Of a DNA stretch of 64,000 nt, positions 11,160 to 21,715 are shown piece after piece. The translations under genes and the position numbers were made by a program. The notes beneath the pieces are model-generated. The model did not search any database, was not told where the DNA came from, and worked only from the letters and a program-made list of their open reading frames with translations. Position 1 is the stretch's first letter. Every line of letters begins with the position of its first letter. Source of the stretch: Acidovorax radicis (GTDB lineage Bacteria; Pseudomonadota; Gammaproteobacteria; Burkholderiales; Burkholderiaceae_C); contig NZ_CP075184.1 of assembly GCF_020510705.1 (NCBI RefSeq), positions 4,674,501 to 4,738,500 on the forward strand, in the 5' to 3' direction.

Positions 11160-12161
11160 AAACGTTTCGGTATCCACTTCGCTCGCATTTTGTGGGTTGT
11201 AGCGATTGCCCACCACGGTGCGCTCGTTGATGAGGCCGTTCAGGCGCTCCATCACCGCCGCACTCAACCGCACATCCACCGCGCCCAGGTCATCGTGCAA
11301 ATGCTCCACGCTCGTGGTGCCGGGGATCGGAATGATGTGCTCGCTCCGGTGCAGCAACCACGCCAGCGCCAGCTGCGCGGGCGTGCAACCCACCTCGCGC
11401 GCCACGTCCATGTAGCCACCCAGCAGCTTCAGGTTGGCCACATATGCGTCGGGCGCAAAACGCGGCATGGCGCGGCGGATGTCCTTGGCGTCCAACGTGC
11501 CGACATCGTGCAGGTCACCACACAGAAATCCACGCGCCACCGGGCTGAAAGCGACGAACGCTGTGCCCAGCTCGCGGCAAGCCTCAAGCACCGCAATCTC
11601 GGGGTTGCGCGTCCACAGCGAATACTCCGTCTGCAGCGCTGCAATGGGGTGCACGGCATGCGCGCGGCGCAGCGTGGCGGCGGACACTTCCGACAGGCCA
11701 ATGCTGCGGATCTTGCCCGCGCGCACCAAGTCGGCCAGAGCGCCCACGCTGTCTTCAATCGGCACGCTCTTGTCCCAGCGGTGCAGGTAATACAGGTCGA
11801 TGACGTCGGTCTGCAAGCGGCGCAAGCTGTCTTCGCAGGTCTGGCGCAGCGTGGCCGGGCGCCCGTCGATCACCCGCACCAGCTTGCCATCGCCATTCAC
11901 ATCCACGCCCTGCATACCGCACTTGCTGGCCAGCGTGAAGCGGCTGCGGTGCGGCTTCATCACGCGGCCCACCAGCGTCTCGTTGGCACCAAAGCCATAC
12001 AGCGTGGCCGTATCAAACAGCGTCACGCCCGCGTCCAGCGCAGCCAGCAACACACGCTCGCCCTGCGCGGCCGACACCGGTGCGCCGTAGGCGTGCGAGA
12101 GGTTCATACAGCCCAGCCCGATGGCCGAGACACTGAAAGGTCCAAGGGTTCTTTGTTGCAT
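11142..12161 (-). CDS. Aldo/keto reductase
   Basis: A 339-residue NADPH-dependent oxidoreductase with the (beta/alpha)8 fold. The catalytic tetrad positions are visible in FDTATLYGFGANE (Asp and Tyr), TLASKCGM (Lys) and DLYYLHRWD (His). The C-terminal IPGTTSVEHL is the usual cofactor-phosphate loop of the YajO/AKR11-13-like branch. Substrate unknown. Stands alone. Its stop codon lies in a 32-bp inverted repeat (GAAGACCGCGC / GCGCGGTCTTC, 11128-11159) followed by a T-rich stretch on the minus strand, perhaps a terminator that overlaps the coding end. Confidence 0.92.
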   Translation of the reverse strand: MQQRTLGPFSVSAIGLGCMNLSHAYGAPVSAAQGERVLLAALDAGVTLFDTATLYGFGANETLVGRVMKPHRSRFTLASKCGMQGVDVNGDGKLVRVIDGRPATLRQTCEDSLRRLQTDVIDLYYLHRWDKSVPIEDSVGALADLVRAGKIRSIGLSEVSAATLRRAHAVHPIAALQTEYSLWTRNPEIAVLEACRELGTAFVAFSPVARGFLCGDLHDVGTLDAKDIRRAMPRFAPDAYVANLKLLGGYMDVAREVGCTPAQLALAWLLHRSEHIIPIPGTTSVEHLHDDLGAVDVRLSAAVMERLNGLINERTVVGNRYNPQNASEVDTETFEDRAA

Positions 12162-12225
12162 GGCGCAAGCTTACGCCAAGCATGGCAGCCCACCAGACCA
12201 GTCGGGCTTGTGGAGAGCGGTCGCG

Positions 12226-12837
12226 CTATGGCAGCACGGCAGGCGCAGCAGACGACGGCAGCCGCTTGGCCCACAGATCCAGCCGCTCGCCCGCCACGCA
12301 GGCCGCCACAAGCCGGGCCAACCGGGCTGCCTGCGTTTCAGGCCGTTTTGCCGACGTGACCCAGTGCAGCATGGTTTTTTTGTAGCCCGGCGGCGTGGCT
12401 TCAAAAAACTGCCACGCCTTCTTGTGCCGCTGAAACTCCCGCAGCTGCGGCGCGGGCAGCTCGGCGGGCGCCGCTCGCTCGTGCGAATAGATCGCAGACT
12501 TGTGGGCCTTGCGGTGCGCAAAGGCCTGCAGACCGGCAGGCGTCATGCGGCCCGCGGCCTGCAACTGCTCCATCTTGGCAATGTTCACCGCGCTCCAGAT
12601 GGATGACGGCTTGCGCGGCGTGAAGCGGATGGAATACATGTGCTCATCAATGCGCCGACGCACACCGTCGATCCAGCCAAAACACAGGGCCTCGTCCACC
12701 GCTTCGGACCAGGTCATGCAGGGGTGGCCAGAGGCGACTTTGTGAAAACCTACGAGCAGCTCAGGGCAATGCGCGGCATGTGCTTGCAGCCAGCGGCGAA
12801 AGGCTTCAGGAGCGGCGAAGAAAGTGGCGGAGGTCAT
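12226..12837 (-). CDS. YdeI/OmpD-associated family protein
   Basis: A 203-residue protein of the YdeI/OmpD-associated (Omdp) family. The recognisable core is FRRWLQAHAAHCPELLVGFHKVASG, WSEAVDEALCFGWIDGVRRRID, IRFTPRKPSSIWSAVN and the C-terminal GYKKTMLHWVTSAKRPETQAARLARLV. YdeI of E. coli affects resistance to antimicrobial peptides, but the molecular mechanism in this family is not settled. The start MTSATFFAAPEAF was chosen over a TTG/ATG a few codons upstream because it begins just before the conserved FxxxxxFRxWL region. Single gene. Confidence 0.85.
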   Translation of the reverse strand: MTSATFFAAPEAFRRWLQAHAAHCPELLVGFHKVASGHPCMTWSEAVDEALCFGWIDGVRRRIDEHMYSIRFTPRKPSSIWSAVNIAKMEQLQAAGRMTPAGLQAFAHRKAHKSAIYSHERAAPAELPAPQLREFQRHKKAWQFFEATPPGYKKTMLHWVTSAKRPETQAARLARLVAACVAGERLDLWAKRLPSSAAPAVLP

Positions 12838-12995
12838 GCAGGGCATTGTTACCAACATCTGTGGCGATGCCTACCCCTGTTCGCGTGGCATTCACCGCCG
12901 CCAGATCCTTCGGCGCAATGACCGCAAGACCGCTGAAACCCGGCACCAAGCCGTCGGCAGGGTGACGGACTCCACCGATGGGCTCCGGCTGGAAA

Positions 12996-13241
12996 CTAGG
13001 TGATTTTGAAAACAGTCAGGATCTTTTTGGAGCCCGACTTTTCCTCGAAGGCCGCCCACTGCTTGATACCTTTGACCAGCACCTGTGTGCTCACGTCTCG
13101 CACGGCCTTCTTCGTCTGGAGTTTGGCAGTGAGCCAATCCTGGATATGTGCGAAGTGCGCACCTTCTTGCCCGGTAGGGATCAGCATGTCCAGGCCTGCT
13201 ACTTTGCCAGCGGCAGTCACTGTGATTTCGGTCGCGGGCAT
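12996..13241 (-). CDS. Small hypothetical protein (81 aa)
   Basis: Not recognised. The translation (MPATEITVTAAGKVAGLDMLIP ... KSGSKKILTVFKIT) is balanced in composition and looks like a small mixed alpha/beta protein, unlike the Arg/Pro/Ala-rich shadow frames around it. There is no obvious ribosome binding site before the ATG, and a plus-strand frame overlaps it. It is the only plausible gene between the YdeI-like gene and the monooxygenase. Confidence 0.35.
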   Translation of the reverse strand: MPATEITVTAAGKVAGLDMLIPTGQEGAHFAHIQDWLTAKLQTKKAVRDVSTQVLVKGIKQWAAFEEKSGSKKILTVFKIT

Positions 13242-13480
13242 AGAGGGGCTTTTGGGGTTTGGCTAGAGCGCGACATCAAGCCAGCACGAGCCTGTGGATT
13301 GAAGGGGGCCATTTCGCCGAACCCAAAGTGCAGGCAGCAAAAAAGACGGTGGGGCGCATTTTAGGTCCCACGGGTCTGATCCCGACTGCCGGGGCTGCAT
13401 CGGACGGTGAGGGCCGCCACAGCGCCATCCGCGCCTGCATCTCAAATTCCCTCAAAGGCCCAAGCCCCTTCGGCCATTGC

Positions 13481-14809
13481 ATGGACAATCTCGGCATGTC
13501 TGGCGCACCTACTTCACACACCCCTTCGCCCCGCCCCGTGCTGATCGCCGGCGGCGGCATCGGTGGCATGGCCACTGCCCTGACCCTGCACCAGATCGGC
13601 GTGCCCTGCATCGTCTTTGAATCGGTGCCCGAGCTGCAGCCGCTGGGCGTGGGCATCAACCTTCAGCCCAACGCCGTGCGGGAGCTGCACGACCTGGGGT
13701 TTGGCAACGACGTGCTGGACACCATTGGCCTGCAGGCGCGCGAATGGGCGCTGGTGGGACGCAACGGCAACGAGGTGTACGCCGAGCCGCGTGGCCTGGA
13801 GGCGGGCTACCACTGGCCGCAGTATTCGGTGCACCGGGGCCAGCTGCAGATGATGCTGTTCAACGCCGTCAAAGAGCGCCTGGGCGACGGCGCCGTGCAA
13901 CTGGGGCAACGCGTGGTGGGCTACCGGCAGGATGCGGAGGGCGTGACGGCAGTCATCGAAACCCGCAACGGTGAGCGCCGGGAGGTGGCGGGCTCGCTGC
14001 TGATTGCCGCCGATGGCCTGCACTCGGCCGTGCGGGCACAGATGCATCCCACGCAGCCGCCCATCCAGTGGGGCGGCGCCATCATGTGGCGGGGCACCGC
14101 GCCGGGAGTGCCGGTGCGAACGGGTGCTTCGTTTGTGGGCGTGGGCTCGCTGCGCCATCGCGTGGTGTTCTACCCCATCACGCCGCCTGACCCGGCCACG
14201 GGCCTGGCCACCATCAACTGGATTGCCGAGATCACGGTGGACAACCAGGGCGGCTGGCAGCAAGGCGACTGGAACCGGCGCGTGGCGCTGGAGGAGTTCA
14301 TTCACCACTTTGAAGGCTGGAACTACAGCTGGCTGGACGTACCCGCCATGCTGCGCGGCGCCAAGGATGTGTTTGAGTACCCCATGATTGACCGCGACCC
14401 TGTGCCCACCTGGGTGGACGGCCGCGTGGCGCTGCTGGGCGATGCGGCGCATGTGATGTACCCCGTGGGCTCCAATGGGGCCAGCCAGGCCATCGTGGAC
14501 GCGCGCGTGCTGGGGGCGCAGCTCGTTGCGCATGGCGTGGGCCCGCAGGCGCTGAGCGCCTACGACGACAAGTTGTGCAAAGACATCTCGGCGCTGGTGC
14601 TGCGCAACCGGGGCTCCGGCCCGTTCGGTCTGCTGGGGCTGGTGGACGAGCGCTGTGGCGGTGTGTTCGACCACATCGACGACGTGCTGCCGCGCGAAGA
14701 GCGCGAGGGCTTCATGGCGCGCTACAAGGCGGCGGCGGGGTTTGCGATCGAGACGCTGAACGCGGCGCCACCCACCATCGCGCCAGGGCAACGCGCGGCC
14801 GCAGGCTGA
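13481..14809 (+). CDS. Class A FAD-dependent monooxygenase (PhzS/salicylate hydroxylase-like)
   Basis: A ~442-residue flavoprotein that should hydroxylate an aromatic or heteroaromatic substrate with NAD(P)H and O2. It has the N-terminal FAD motif LIAGGGIGGMATALTLHQIG, the DG motif LLIAADGLHSAVR and the GD motif GRVALLGDAAHVMYPVGSNGASQAIVDA, in the usual order. The CxxxWY-type features of kynurenine hydroxylase are absent; PhzS-like flavin-dependent oxidoreductase is the closest description. Start is uncertain between ATG 13481 and ATG 13496 (MSGAPTS); neither has a clear ribosome binding site. The clpP-like gene follows on the same strand. Substrate not inferable. Confidence 0.88.
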   Translation: MDNLGMSGAPTSHTPSPRPVLIAGGGIGGMATALTLHQIGVPCIVFESVPELQPLGVGINLQPNAVRELHDLGFGNDVLDTIGLQAREWALVGRNGNEVYAEPRGLEAGYHWPQYSVHRGQLQMMLFNAVKERLGDGAVQLGQRVVGYRQDAEGVTAVIETRNGERREVAGSLLIAADGLHSAVRAQMHPTQPPIQWGGAIMWRGTAPGVPVRTGASFVGVGSLRHRVVFYPITPPDPATGLATINWIAEITVDNQGGWQQGDWNRRVALEEFIHHFEGWNYSWLDVPAMLRGAKDVFEYPMIDRDPVPTWVDGRVALLGDAAHVMYPVGSNGASQAIVDARVLGAQLVAHGVGPQALSAYDDKLCKDISALVLRNRGSGPFGLLGLVDERCGGVFDHIDDVLPREEREGFMARYKAAAGFAIETLNAAPPTIAPGQRAAAG

Positions 14810-14943
14810 ACAGTCCGAGGGGCGCAGTGCGGGCCAGTGGGTCCGCCATGCAGCGCTGGCCTGAATATGCAAACGCAGAGAAATGTCACGCCCGGCGTGT
14901 CTCGTTCGTCAAGGCAGTCCTATCACTCGCAAGGACTTGCCCC

Positions 14944-15549
14944 ATGGACACGCCAGATACCACCACACCCGCTTCAGCCCCTACCCAAGGCGCCGAACCG
15001 CGCACGTCTTACCTGGAAGAAAAAGCCTTCAAGGCCCGCACCCTGCTGGTCTTTGGCACCATCACCGACACCCTGGCCGCCGATGTGGCGCGGCGGCTGA
15101 TTGCGCTGGATGCCGAGAGTGCCGAGCCCATCGACATGCTGGTGAGCTCGCCCGGCGGGCATCTGGAGTCGGGCGACACGATCCACGACCTGGTGCGCTT
15201 CATCACTGCGCCGGTGAACATGATTGGCACCGGCTGGGTGGGCAGCGCGGCCACGCACCTCTACCTGGCCGCGCCGCGCGAGCGGCGGTTCTGCCTGCCC
15301 AACACGCGCTTTCTGATCCACCAGCCCAGCGGTGGCGCCGGCGGCCCGGCCAGCGACATCGCCATCCAGGCGCGCGAGATGGTGAAAGCGCGTGAGCGGA
15401 TTGCAGCCACCATCGCCAGGCAGACCGGCAAGCCGCTGGAGATGGTGCTGGCAGACATCGAGCGCGACCGCTGGCTGTCGGCCGAAGAGGCGGTGGACTA
15501 CGGCCTGGTCTCACGCATCATCGAGCACAAGGCGGCATTGAAGGGGTGA
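14944..15549 (+). CDS. ClpP-like protease subunit
   Basis: A 201-residue ClpP-family serine protease. Aligned by eye to E. coli ClpP, the catalytic triad is kept: Ser101 in GWVGSAATHLYL (aligning with the Ser of GQAASMGA), His126 in FLIHQPSGG and Asp175 in IERDRWLSAEEAVDYGLV. The AREMVKARERIAA helix is also conserved. Differences from canonical ClpP around Ser101 (Thr/His where Gly/Ala are usual) suggest a second, diverged ClpP. No clpX or tig is adjacent, unlike housekeeping clpP loci. The ATG at 14944 follows an AAGGAC-type site. Targets unknown. Confidence 0.88.
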   Translation: MDTPDTTTPASAPTQGAEPRTSYLEEKAFKARTLLVFGTITDTLAADVARRLIALDAESAEPIDMLVSSPGGHLESGDTIHDLVRFITAPVNMIGTGWVGSAATHLYLAAPRERRFCLPNTRFLIHQPSGGAGGPASDIAIQAREMVKARERIAATIARQTGKPLEMVLADIERDRWLSAEEAVDYGLVSRIIEHKAALKG

Positions 15550-15563
15550 TGCCAGGCACCCCT

Positions 15564-15613
15564 AACTATCAAATGCATAGCTGCTGGCGCTTGATATAAA
15601 AGCGCCAGCAGCC
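15564..15613. repeat. Family 1 palindromic repeat
   Basis: CTATCAAATGCATAGCTGCT lead-in, then perfect 13-bp arms (GCTGCTGGCGCTT at 15580-15592 and its complement at 15600-15612) around a 7-nt loop. Lies between the convergent clpP-like and pmdC genes. Confidence 0.9.
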
Positions 15614-15627
15614 AATTGGGCTTGCAA

Positions 15628-16581
15628 TCAGCCTGCGTTGAGCTGCAGCTCCAGGTCGTGCAGCACCTGGTAGCACGGCAGCACCTGTGCCACGCTGGCG
15701 TTGGGCTCGCGGCCTTCGCGGATGGCGGCGAAGAACTCGCGGTCCTGCAGCTCGATTCCGTTCATGCTCACATCGACCTTGCTCACGTCGATCTTCTCTT
15801 CCTTGCCATTCACCAGGTCGTCGTAGCGCGCGATGTAGGTAGCCGTGTCGCCGATGTAGCGGAAGAAGGTGCCCAGCGGGCCGTCGTTGTTGAACGAGAG
15901 CGACAGCGTGCAGATGGCACCGTTGGCGGCTTTGAGCTGGATGCTCATGTCCATCGCGATGCCCAGCGTGGGGTGGATAGGGCCCTGGATGGCGTTGGCC
16001 TTCACGATGGGGCTGCCGGCCTGGTAGGCGAACAGGTCCACCGTGTGGGCAGCGTGGTGCCACAGCAGGTGGTCCGTCCAGCTCCGGGCCTGGCCCAGCG
16101 CGTTCATGTTGGTGCGGCGGAAGAAGTAGGTCTGCACATCCATCTGCTGGATGTTGAACTCGCCCGCCGTGATCTTCTTGTGCACGTACTGGTGGCTGGG
16201 GTTGAAGCGGCGGGTGTGGCCGCACATGGCCACCAGGCCCGTCTGCATTTGCAGGGCGATGACCTTCTCGCCATCGGCCAGCACATCGCACAGCGGGATC
16301 TCGACCTGCACATGCTTGCCCGCTTCCAGGCAGGCGATGGTCTGGCTGGCGTGCATCTGCGTGGGCGTGCACAGGATCACGGCGTCCACCTCCTTGATCG
16401 CCAGGCTGTCCTTCAGATCGGTGGTGACGTGCTTGATGCCGTACTTGTCGGCCACTTCCTGGGTCTTGGCCAGGTCGCGGCTGATGAGGGAGACGACTTC
16501 AACGCCGTCGATGTTCTTGATGCCGTCCAGGTGCTTGATGCCGAAGGCGCCAGCGCCGGCGAGTGCGACTTTGATGGTCAT
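15628..16581 (-). CDS. pmdC: 4-carboxy-2-hydroxymuconate-6-semialdehyde dehydrogenase
   Basis: A 317-residue Gfo/Idh/MocA-family dehydrogenase that oxidises the ring-cleavage product of protocatechuate to 2-pyrone-4,6-dicarboxylate with NAD(P)+. The N-terminal nucleotide-binding motif is VALAGAGAFGIKHLDG, followed by ILCTPTQMHASQ and the family signature VQVEIPLCD (in place of EKP). The remainder matches PmdC/LigC (for example HLLWHHAAHTVDLFAYQ). It is the last gene of the pmd operon, 12 bp after pmdB. Confidence 0.94.
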   Translation of the reverse strand: MTIKVALAGAGAFGIKHLDGIKNIDGVEVVSLISRDLAKTQEVADKYGIKHVTTDLKDSLAIKEVDAVILCTPTQMHASQTIACLEAGKHVQVEIPLCDVLADGEKVIALQMQTGLVAMCGHTRRFNPSHQYVHKKITAGEFNIQQMDVQTYFFRRTNMNALGQARSWTDHLLWHHAAHTVDLFAYQAGSPIVKANAIQGPIHPTLGIAMDMSIQLKAANGAICTLSLSFNNDGPLGTFFRYIGDTATYIARYDDLVNGKEEKIDVSKVDVSMNGIELQDREFFAAIREGREPNASVAQVLPCYQVLHDLELQLNAG

Positions 16582-16593
16582 GGGTGTGTCCTT

Positions 16594-17903
<1,310 letters not shown>

Positions 17904-17907
17904 GGCA

Positions 17908-18837
17908 TCAGCCTTTCTTTGTCACTTCTTCAGGCCAGTAAAGGCGCATGGGGTTATCCACCAGCAGCTTTTGCTGCAGCTCGGCCGTGGGGGCGATGTG
18001 CGGAATGAAGTCCACCAGCAGGCCGTCGTCGGGCATGTGGTCCTTGAGGTTGGGGTGCGGCCAGTCGGTGCCCCAGAGCACGCGGTCGGGGAACTCTGCG
18101 ACCACCTTGCGGGCGAACGGGATCACATCGGTGTAGGCATTTTGCTCGCCGTTCAGGGCCTTGGGGCCAGTTACGGAGAGGCGCTCGGGGCAGCTCACCT
18201 TGCTCCACACATTGGGGTGCTGGCGCATGAACTTCAGGAACAGCTCAAACTCCGGTCCGTCCACCGGCTTGTTCACATCGGGGCGGCCCATGTGGTCCAC
18301 CACCACGGTGGTGGGCAGTGCAGTGAAGAAGTCCCACAGCTCGGGCAGGTCCACGGCCTCGAAGTAGATCACCACGTGCCAGCCGAGCTTGGCGATGCGC
18401 GCGGCAATCTCCATCAGCTCGTCCTTGGGCGTGAAGTCCACCAGGCGCTTGACGAAGTTGAAGCGCACGCCGCGCACACCGGCGTCATGCATGGCCTGCA
18501 GCTCTTGGTCGGTGACCGAGCGCTTGACGGTGGCCACGCCCCGCGCCTTGCCGCCGGAGTGCACCAGCGCATCGACCATCGCGCGGTTGTCCGCACCGTG
18601 GCAGGTGGCCTGCACCACCACGTTGCGCGCAAAGCCCAGGTGGTCGCGCAGCGCGTACAGCTGGTGTTTGCTGGCGTCGCAGGGCGTGTACTTGCGCGCG
18701 GGCGCGTAGGGGAACTCTGCCCCGGGGCCGAACACATGGCAGTGCGCGTCCACAGCGCCCGCGGGCACCTGGAAGCGGGGTTTGCTAGGGCCGGCGTACC
18801 AGTCCAGCCAGCCGGGGGTCTTAGTGAATTCGCTCAT
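17908..18837 (-). CDS. pmdD: 2-pyrone-4,6-dicarboxylate hydrolase
   Basis: A 309-residue amidohydrolase-superfamily lactonase (LigI/PmdD) that opens 2-pyrone-4,6-dicarboxylate to oxalomesaconate. Barrel motifs: DAHCHVFGPG near residue 30, KYTPCDAS, VVQATCHGADNRAMVDAL, VVDHMGRPD and the C-terminal LWGTDWPHPNLKDHMPDD, whose Asp is the conserved catalytic or metal residue of the superfamily. Positioned between the Bug-family SBP and pmdA, as in the C. testosteroni order E-F-D-A-B-C except for the inserted SBP. Confidence 0.95.
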   Translation of the reverse strand: MSEFTKTPGWLDWYAGPSKPRFQVPAGAVDAHCHVFGPGAEFPYAPARKYTPCDASKHQLYALRDHLGFARNVVVQATCHGADNRAMVDALVHSGGKARGVATVKRSVTDQELQAMHDAGVRGVRFNFVKRLVDFTPKDELMEIAARIAKLGWHVVIYFEAVDLPELWDFFTALPTTVVVDHMGRPDVNKPVDGPEFELFLKFMRQHPNVWSKVSCPERLSVTGPKALNGEQNAYTDVIPFARKVVAEFPDRVLWGTDWPHPNLKDHMPDDGLLVDFIPHIAPTAELQQKLLVDNPMRLYWPEEVTKKG

Positions 18838-18870
18838 GGGCGTGGGTCCTTGGTTGCTGGGTGGGGCAGG

Positions 18871-19875
18871 TCAGTCGAGGGACACGTTGGCCTTCTTGAT
18901 CACGTCACCAAAACGCTGGCTCTCGTCCTTGACGAACTGGGCGAACTGCGCGCGCGTGGTGGGGAAGGGCTCGTAGCCAAAGCTCTTGAACTTCTCCTGC
19001 ACATCGGTGCCGGACAGGGCCTGCTCGATGTCCTTGCGGATCTTGTCGGTCACGGCAGCGGGCAGACCGGGCGGCACTGCGATGGCGTTCCAGCCCGTCA
19101 CCTCAAAGCCCTTGGGGCCACCCGATTCGCCCACGGTGGGCACATCCGGAAAGCTGGCCAGGCGCTGCGGCGCGGTGACGGCCAGAAAGCGCAGCTTGCC
19201 CGCACGTTGCAGCGGCCCGGCCGTGGCGGCGCTGCCCAGCGCAAACGACAGCTCGCCGGTGGAGACCGAGGTGTAGAGCTGCGTGGTCTCTTTGTAGAGC
19301 ACGTGCTCCATCTGCGTGCCGGTGGCGCTTTCAAACAGCTCGGAGCCCAGGTGCACCGGGTTGCCGATGGACCAGGAGCCGTAGTTGAGCTTGCCGGGGT
19401 TGGCCTTGGCGTCGGCCACGATGTCGCCCACGGTTTTGTATTTGCTGTTAGCGGCCACCGTGAAGAAGAAATAGGTCTTGAACAGCGGCAGCAGCGTGTC
19501 GAAGTCCTTGGCCGTGTCGTACGGCAGCTTCTTGAACAGGCTGGGGTAGGCGGCCAGGTGCACGTTGTCGAGCACGATCAGGTCATGCCCGTCCTTGGCG
19601 CCGCGCTTGAACGCATCGATGGCGATGAAGCCGTTGCCACCGGGACGGTTCTCGACCACCACGGGCTGGCCCCAGCTCTTGGACAACTTGTCGGCCACCA
19701 GGCGGGCCACGCCGTCCGGGCCACCGCCCACGGGGAACGGCGTGATGATGCGCACGGGCTTGGACGGAAACGCCTGCGCCGATGCGAACTGGGGCACACA
19801 GCCCAGGGCTGTGGCCAGGCCCACGGCCAGGCCCACACGGCGGGAGAGAGAAACGGGAGACACGGAACAACGCAT
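18871..19875 (-). CDS. Bug-family (TctC) solute-binding protein
   Basis: A 334-residue periplasmic binding protein with an N-terminal signal peptide (cleavage near FASAQA). Typical TctC/Bug features: FPSKPVRIITPFPVGGGPDGVARLVA, ENRPGGNGFIA, LPYDTAKDF and the C-terminal GFEVTGWNAIAVPPGLP. In this family the ligands are small carboxylates or aromatics. Placement inside the pmd operon suggests protocatechuate or a related acid. No TctA/TctB membrane partner is present, so the protein is orphaned or serves another importer. The start MRCSVSPVSL excludes 30 codons that would be encoded by the family 1 repeat. Confidence 0.9.
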   Translation of the reverse strand: MRCSVSPVSLSRRVGLAVGLATALGCVPQFASAQAFPSKPVRIITPFPVGGGPDGVARLVADKLSKSWGQPVVVENRPGGNGFIAIDAFKRGAKDGHDLIVLDNVHLAAYPSLFKKLPYDTAKDFDTLLPLFKTYFFFTVAANSKYKTVGDIVADAKANPGKLNYGSWSIGNPVHLGSELFESATGTQMEHVLYKETTQLYTSVSTGELSFALGSAATAGPLQRAGKLRFLAVTAPQRLASFPDVPTVGESGGPKGFEVTGWNAIAVPPGLPAAVTDKIRKDIEQALSGTDVQEKFKSFGYEPFPTTRAQFAQFVKDESQRFGDVIKKANVSLD

Positions 19876-19892
19876 GGAAAGAAGAAGCTGTT

Positions 19893-19945
19893 TGCTATTA
19901 ATTACATAGCTGCAAGCACATGATTGACTGGCGCTTGCAGCCCAA
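19893..19945. repeat. Family 1 palindromic repeat (within the pmd operon)
   Basis: GCTATTAATTACATAGCTGC followed by arms GCTGCAAGC and GCGCTTGCAGC. Lies between pmdF and the Bug SBP gene, so it is transcribed and could act as an RNA hairpin that separates expression of upstream and downstream cistrons. Confidence 0.8.
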
Positions 19946-19961
19946 AAGACTGAAAAACCGC

Positions 19962-20645
19962 TCAATCGATGTACTTGAGGCCCGCCTTCTCCAGGCCGGG
20001 GCGCATGTTGTACATGTCCAGGCCCAGCACGCCGCTGGCGAGCTTGGCGCGCTTCTCGCCCTCAAAGCTCTCGCGTTTTTGCGCGGCGGCCAGGGTCTCG
20101 GCCGCGCGGGCGGCGGGCACACACACCACACCGTCGTCGTCGGCCACGATCACGTCGCCCGGCGTGACCAGTGCACCGGCGCACACCACGGGGATGTTGA
20201 CCGAGCCCAGCGTGGCCTTGATGGTGCCCTTGCTGCTGATCGCGCGGCTCCAGACGGGGAAGTTCATCTCCTGCAGCGTCTTCACGTCGCGCACACCGGC
20301 GTCGATGATGAGCGCGCGGGCGCCACGGGCCTGAAAGCTGGTGGCCAGCAGGTCACCAAAGTAGCCGTCGGTGCACTCCGACGTGACAGCCGCCACCACG
20401 ATGTCGCCGGGCTGGATCTGCTCGGCCGCCGCATGCATCATCCAGTTGTCGCCGGGCTGCAGCAGCACGGTGACGGCTGTGCCGCTGACCTGCTGGCCGC
20501 CGTAGATGGGGCGCATGTAGGGCTTGAGCAGGCCCACGCGGCCCATGGCCTCGTGCACGGTGGCCGAGCCGAGAGCGGCCAAGCCGTCGGCAGCTGCGCG
20601 ATCAGCGCGTGTGATGTTGCGGTAGACAACGCCAAGTTCAAACAT
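19962..20645 (-). CDS. pmdF: 4-carboxy-4-hydroxy-2-oxoadipate aldolase
   Basis: A 227-residue RraA-fold class II aldolase (LigK/PmdF) that splits 4-carboxy-4-hydroxy-2-oxoadipate to pyruvate and oxaloacetate. Conserved segments: [56 protein letters not shown] (the Arg/Asp pair that binds pyruvate and metal) and [18 protein letters not shown]. It starts 1 bp after the hydratase stop, so translation is coupled. Confidence 0.95.
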   Translation of the reverse strand: MFELGVVYRNITRADRAAADGLAALGSATVHEAMGRVGLLKPYMRPIYGGQQVSGTAVTVLLQPGDNWMMHAAAEQIQPGDIVVAAVTSECTDGYFGDLLATSFQARGARALIIDAGVRDVKTLQEMNFPVWSRAISSKGTIKATLGSVNIPVVCAGALVTPGDVIVADDDGVVCVPAARAAETLAAAQKRESFEGEKRAKLASGVLGLDMYNMRPGLEKAGLKYID

Positions 20646-20646
20646 G

Positions 20647-21681
20647 TCAGAGCCCCTTTGCCTTCAGGCGTGAATCGAGTCGGGAGAACACGCGGCGCGT
20701 GTTGGCTTCGTAGATCTGGTGCTTGTCTTCGGCACTCAGGATCTTGGACGCCTCGATGTAGCGCTTGGTGTCGTCGTAGTAGTTGCCGGTGGTGGGGTCG
20801 ATGCCACGCACCGCGCCGATCATTTCGCTGGCGAACAGCACGTTCTTCACCGGGATCACGGTGTTGAGCAGGTCGATGCCGGGCTGGTGGTACACGCAGG
20901 TGTCGAAGTACACGTTGTTCATCAGGTGCTCGTCGAGCAGCGGCTTCTTCATCTCCTGCGCCAGGCCTCGGAAGCGACCCCAGTGGTAAGGCACCGCACC
21001 GCCGCCATGCGGGATCAGGAACTTGAGCGTGGGGAAGTCCTTGAACAGGTCGCCCTGGATCAGCTGCATGAAGGCCGTGGTGTCGGCGTTCAGGTAGTGC
21101 GCGCCGGTGGTGTGGAAGCACGCGTTGCAGCTGGTGCTCACGTGGATCATGGCGGGCAGGTCGTACTCCACCATTTTTTCGTAGATGGGGTACCAGTGCT
21201 TGTCGGTCAGCGGGGGGCTGGTCCAGTGGCCGCCAGAAGGATCAGGGTTGAGGTTGATGCCCACGGCACCGTATTCATGCACGCACTTTTCCAGCTCGGG
21301 GATGCAGGTGGCCGGATCGACACCGGGCGACTGCGGCAGCATGGCCACGGGCACAAAGTGGTCGGGGAACAGCGTGGAGACGCGGTAGCACAGCTCGTTG
21401 CAGATGGCCGCCCAGGTGCTGGAGACATTGAAGTCGCCAATGTGGTGGGCCATAAAGCTGGCGCGCGGGCTGAACAGCGTGATGTCGCTGCCGCGCTCTT
21501 TCATCAGCTTGAGCTGGTTGGTCTCGATGGACTCGCGCAGCTCGTCGTCGCTGATGTGCAGGTCGGACACTTTGGGCATGGCCGCCGGGTCTTTGATGCC
21601 GGCGATCTGTGCATTGCGCCAGTTCTCCAGCGCCTTGGGGGCCGTGGTGTAGTGGCCGTGGCAGTCGATGATGAGGCTCAT
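20647..21681 (-). CDS. pmdE: 4-oxalomesaconate hydratase
   Basis: A 344-residue amidohydrolase-2 family hydratase (LigJ/PmdE) that hydrates 4-oxalomesaconate (or its tautomer) to 4-carboxy-4-hydroxy-2-oxoadipate. It begins [15 protein letters not shown] with the metal-binding HGH, and shows [51 protein letters not shown] and ENVLFASE-like [16 protein letters not shown]. The open frame extends 47 codons upstream, but the ATG at 21681 matches the family start and follows an AGGAG site. Confidence 0.95.
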   Translation of the reverse strand: MSLIIDCHGHYTTAPKALENWRNAQIAGIKDPAAMPKVSDLHISDDELRESIETNQLKLMKERGSDITLFSPRASFMAHHIGDFNVSSTWAAICNELCYRVSTLFPDHFVPVAMLPQSPGVDPATCIPELEKCVHEYGAVGINLNPDPSGGHWTSPPLTDKHWYPIYEKMVEYDLPAMIHVSTSCNACFHTTGAHYLNADTTAFMQLIQGDLFKDFPTLKFLIPHGGGAVPYHWGRFRGLAQEMKKPLLDEHLMNNVYFDTCVYHQPGIDLLNTVIPVKNVLFASEMIGAVRGIDPTTGNYYDDTKRYIEASKILSAEDKHQIYEANTRRVFSRLDSRLKAKGL

Positions 21682-21715
21682 TTTTGGTGCTCCTGAAAGG
21701 TGTTCTTGTGATCGG

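Noticed and set aside
19876..19965. A 30-residue longer N-terminus for the Bug protein in the pmd operon
   Set aside because: The extra codons are encoded by the family 1 repeat, and the shorter form starts with a proper signal peptide.
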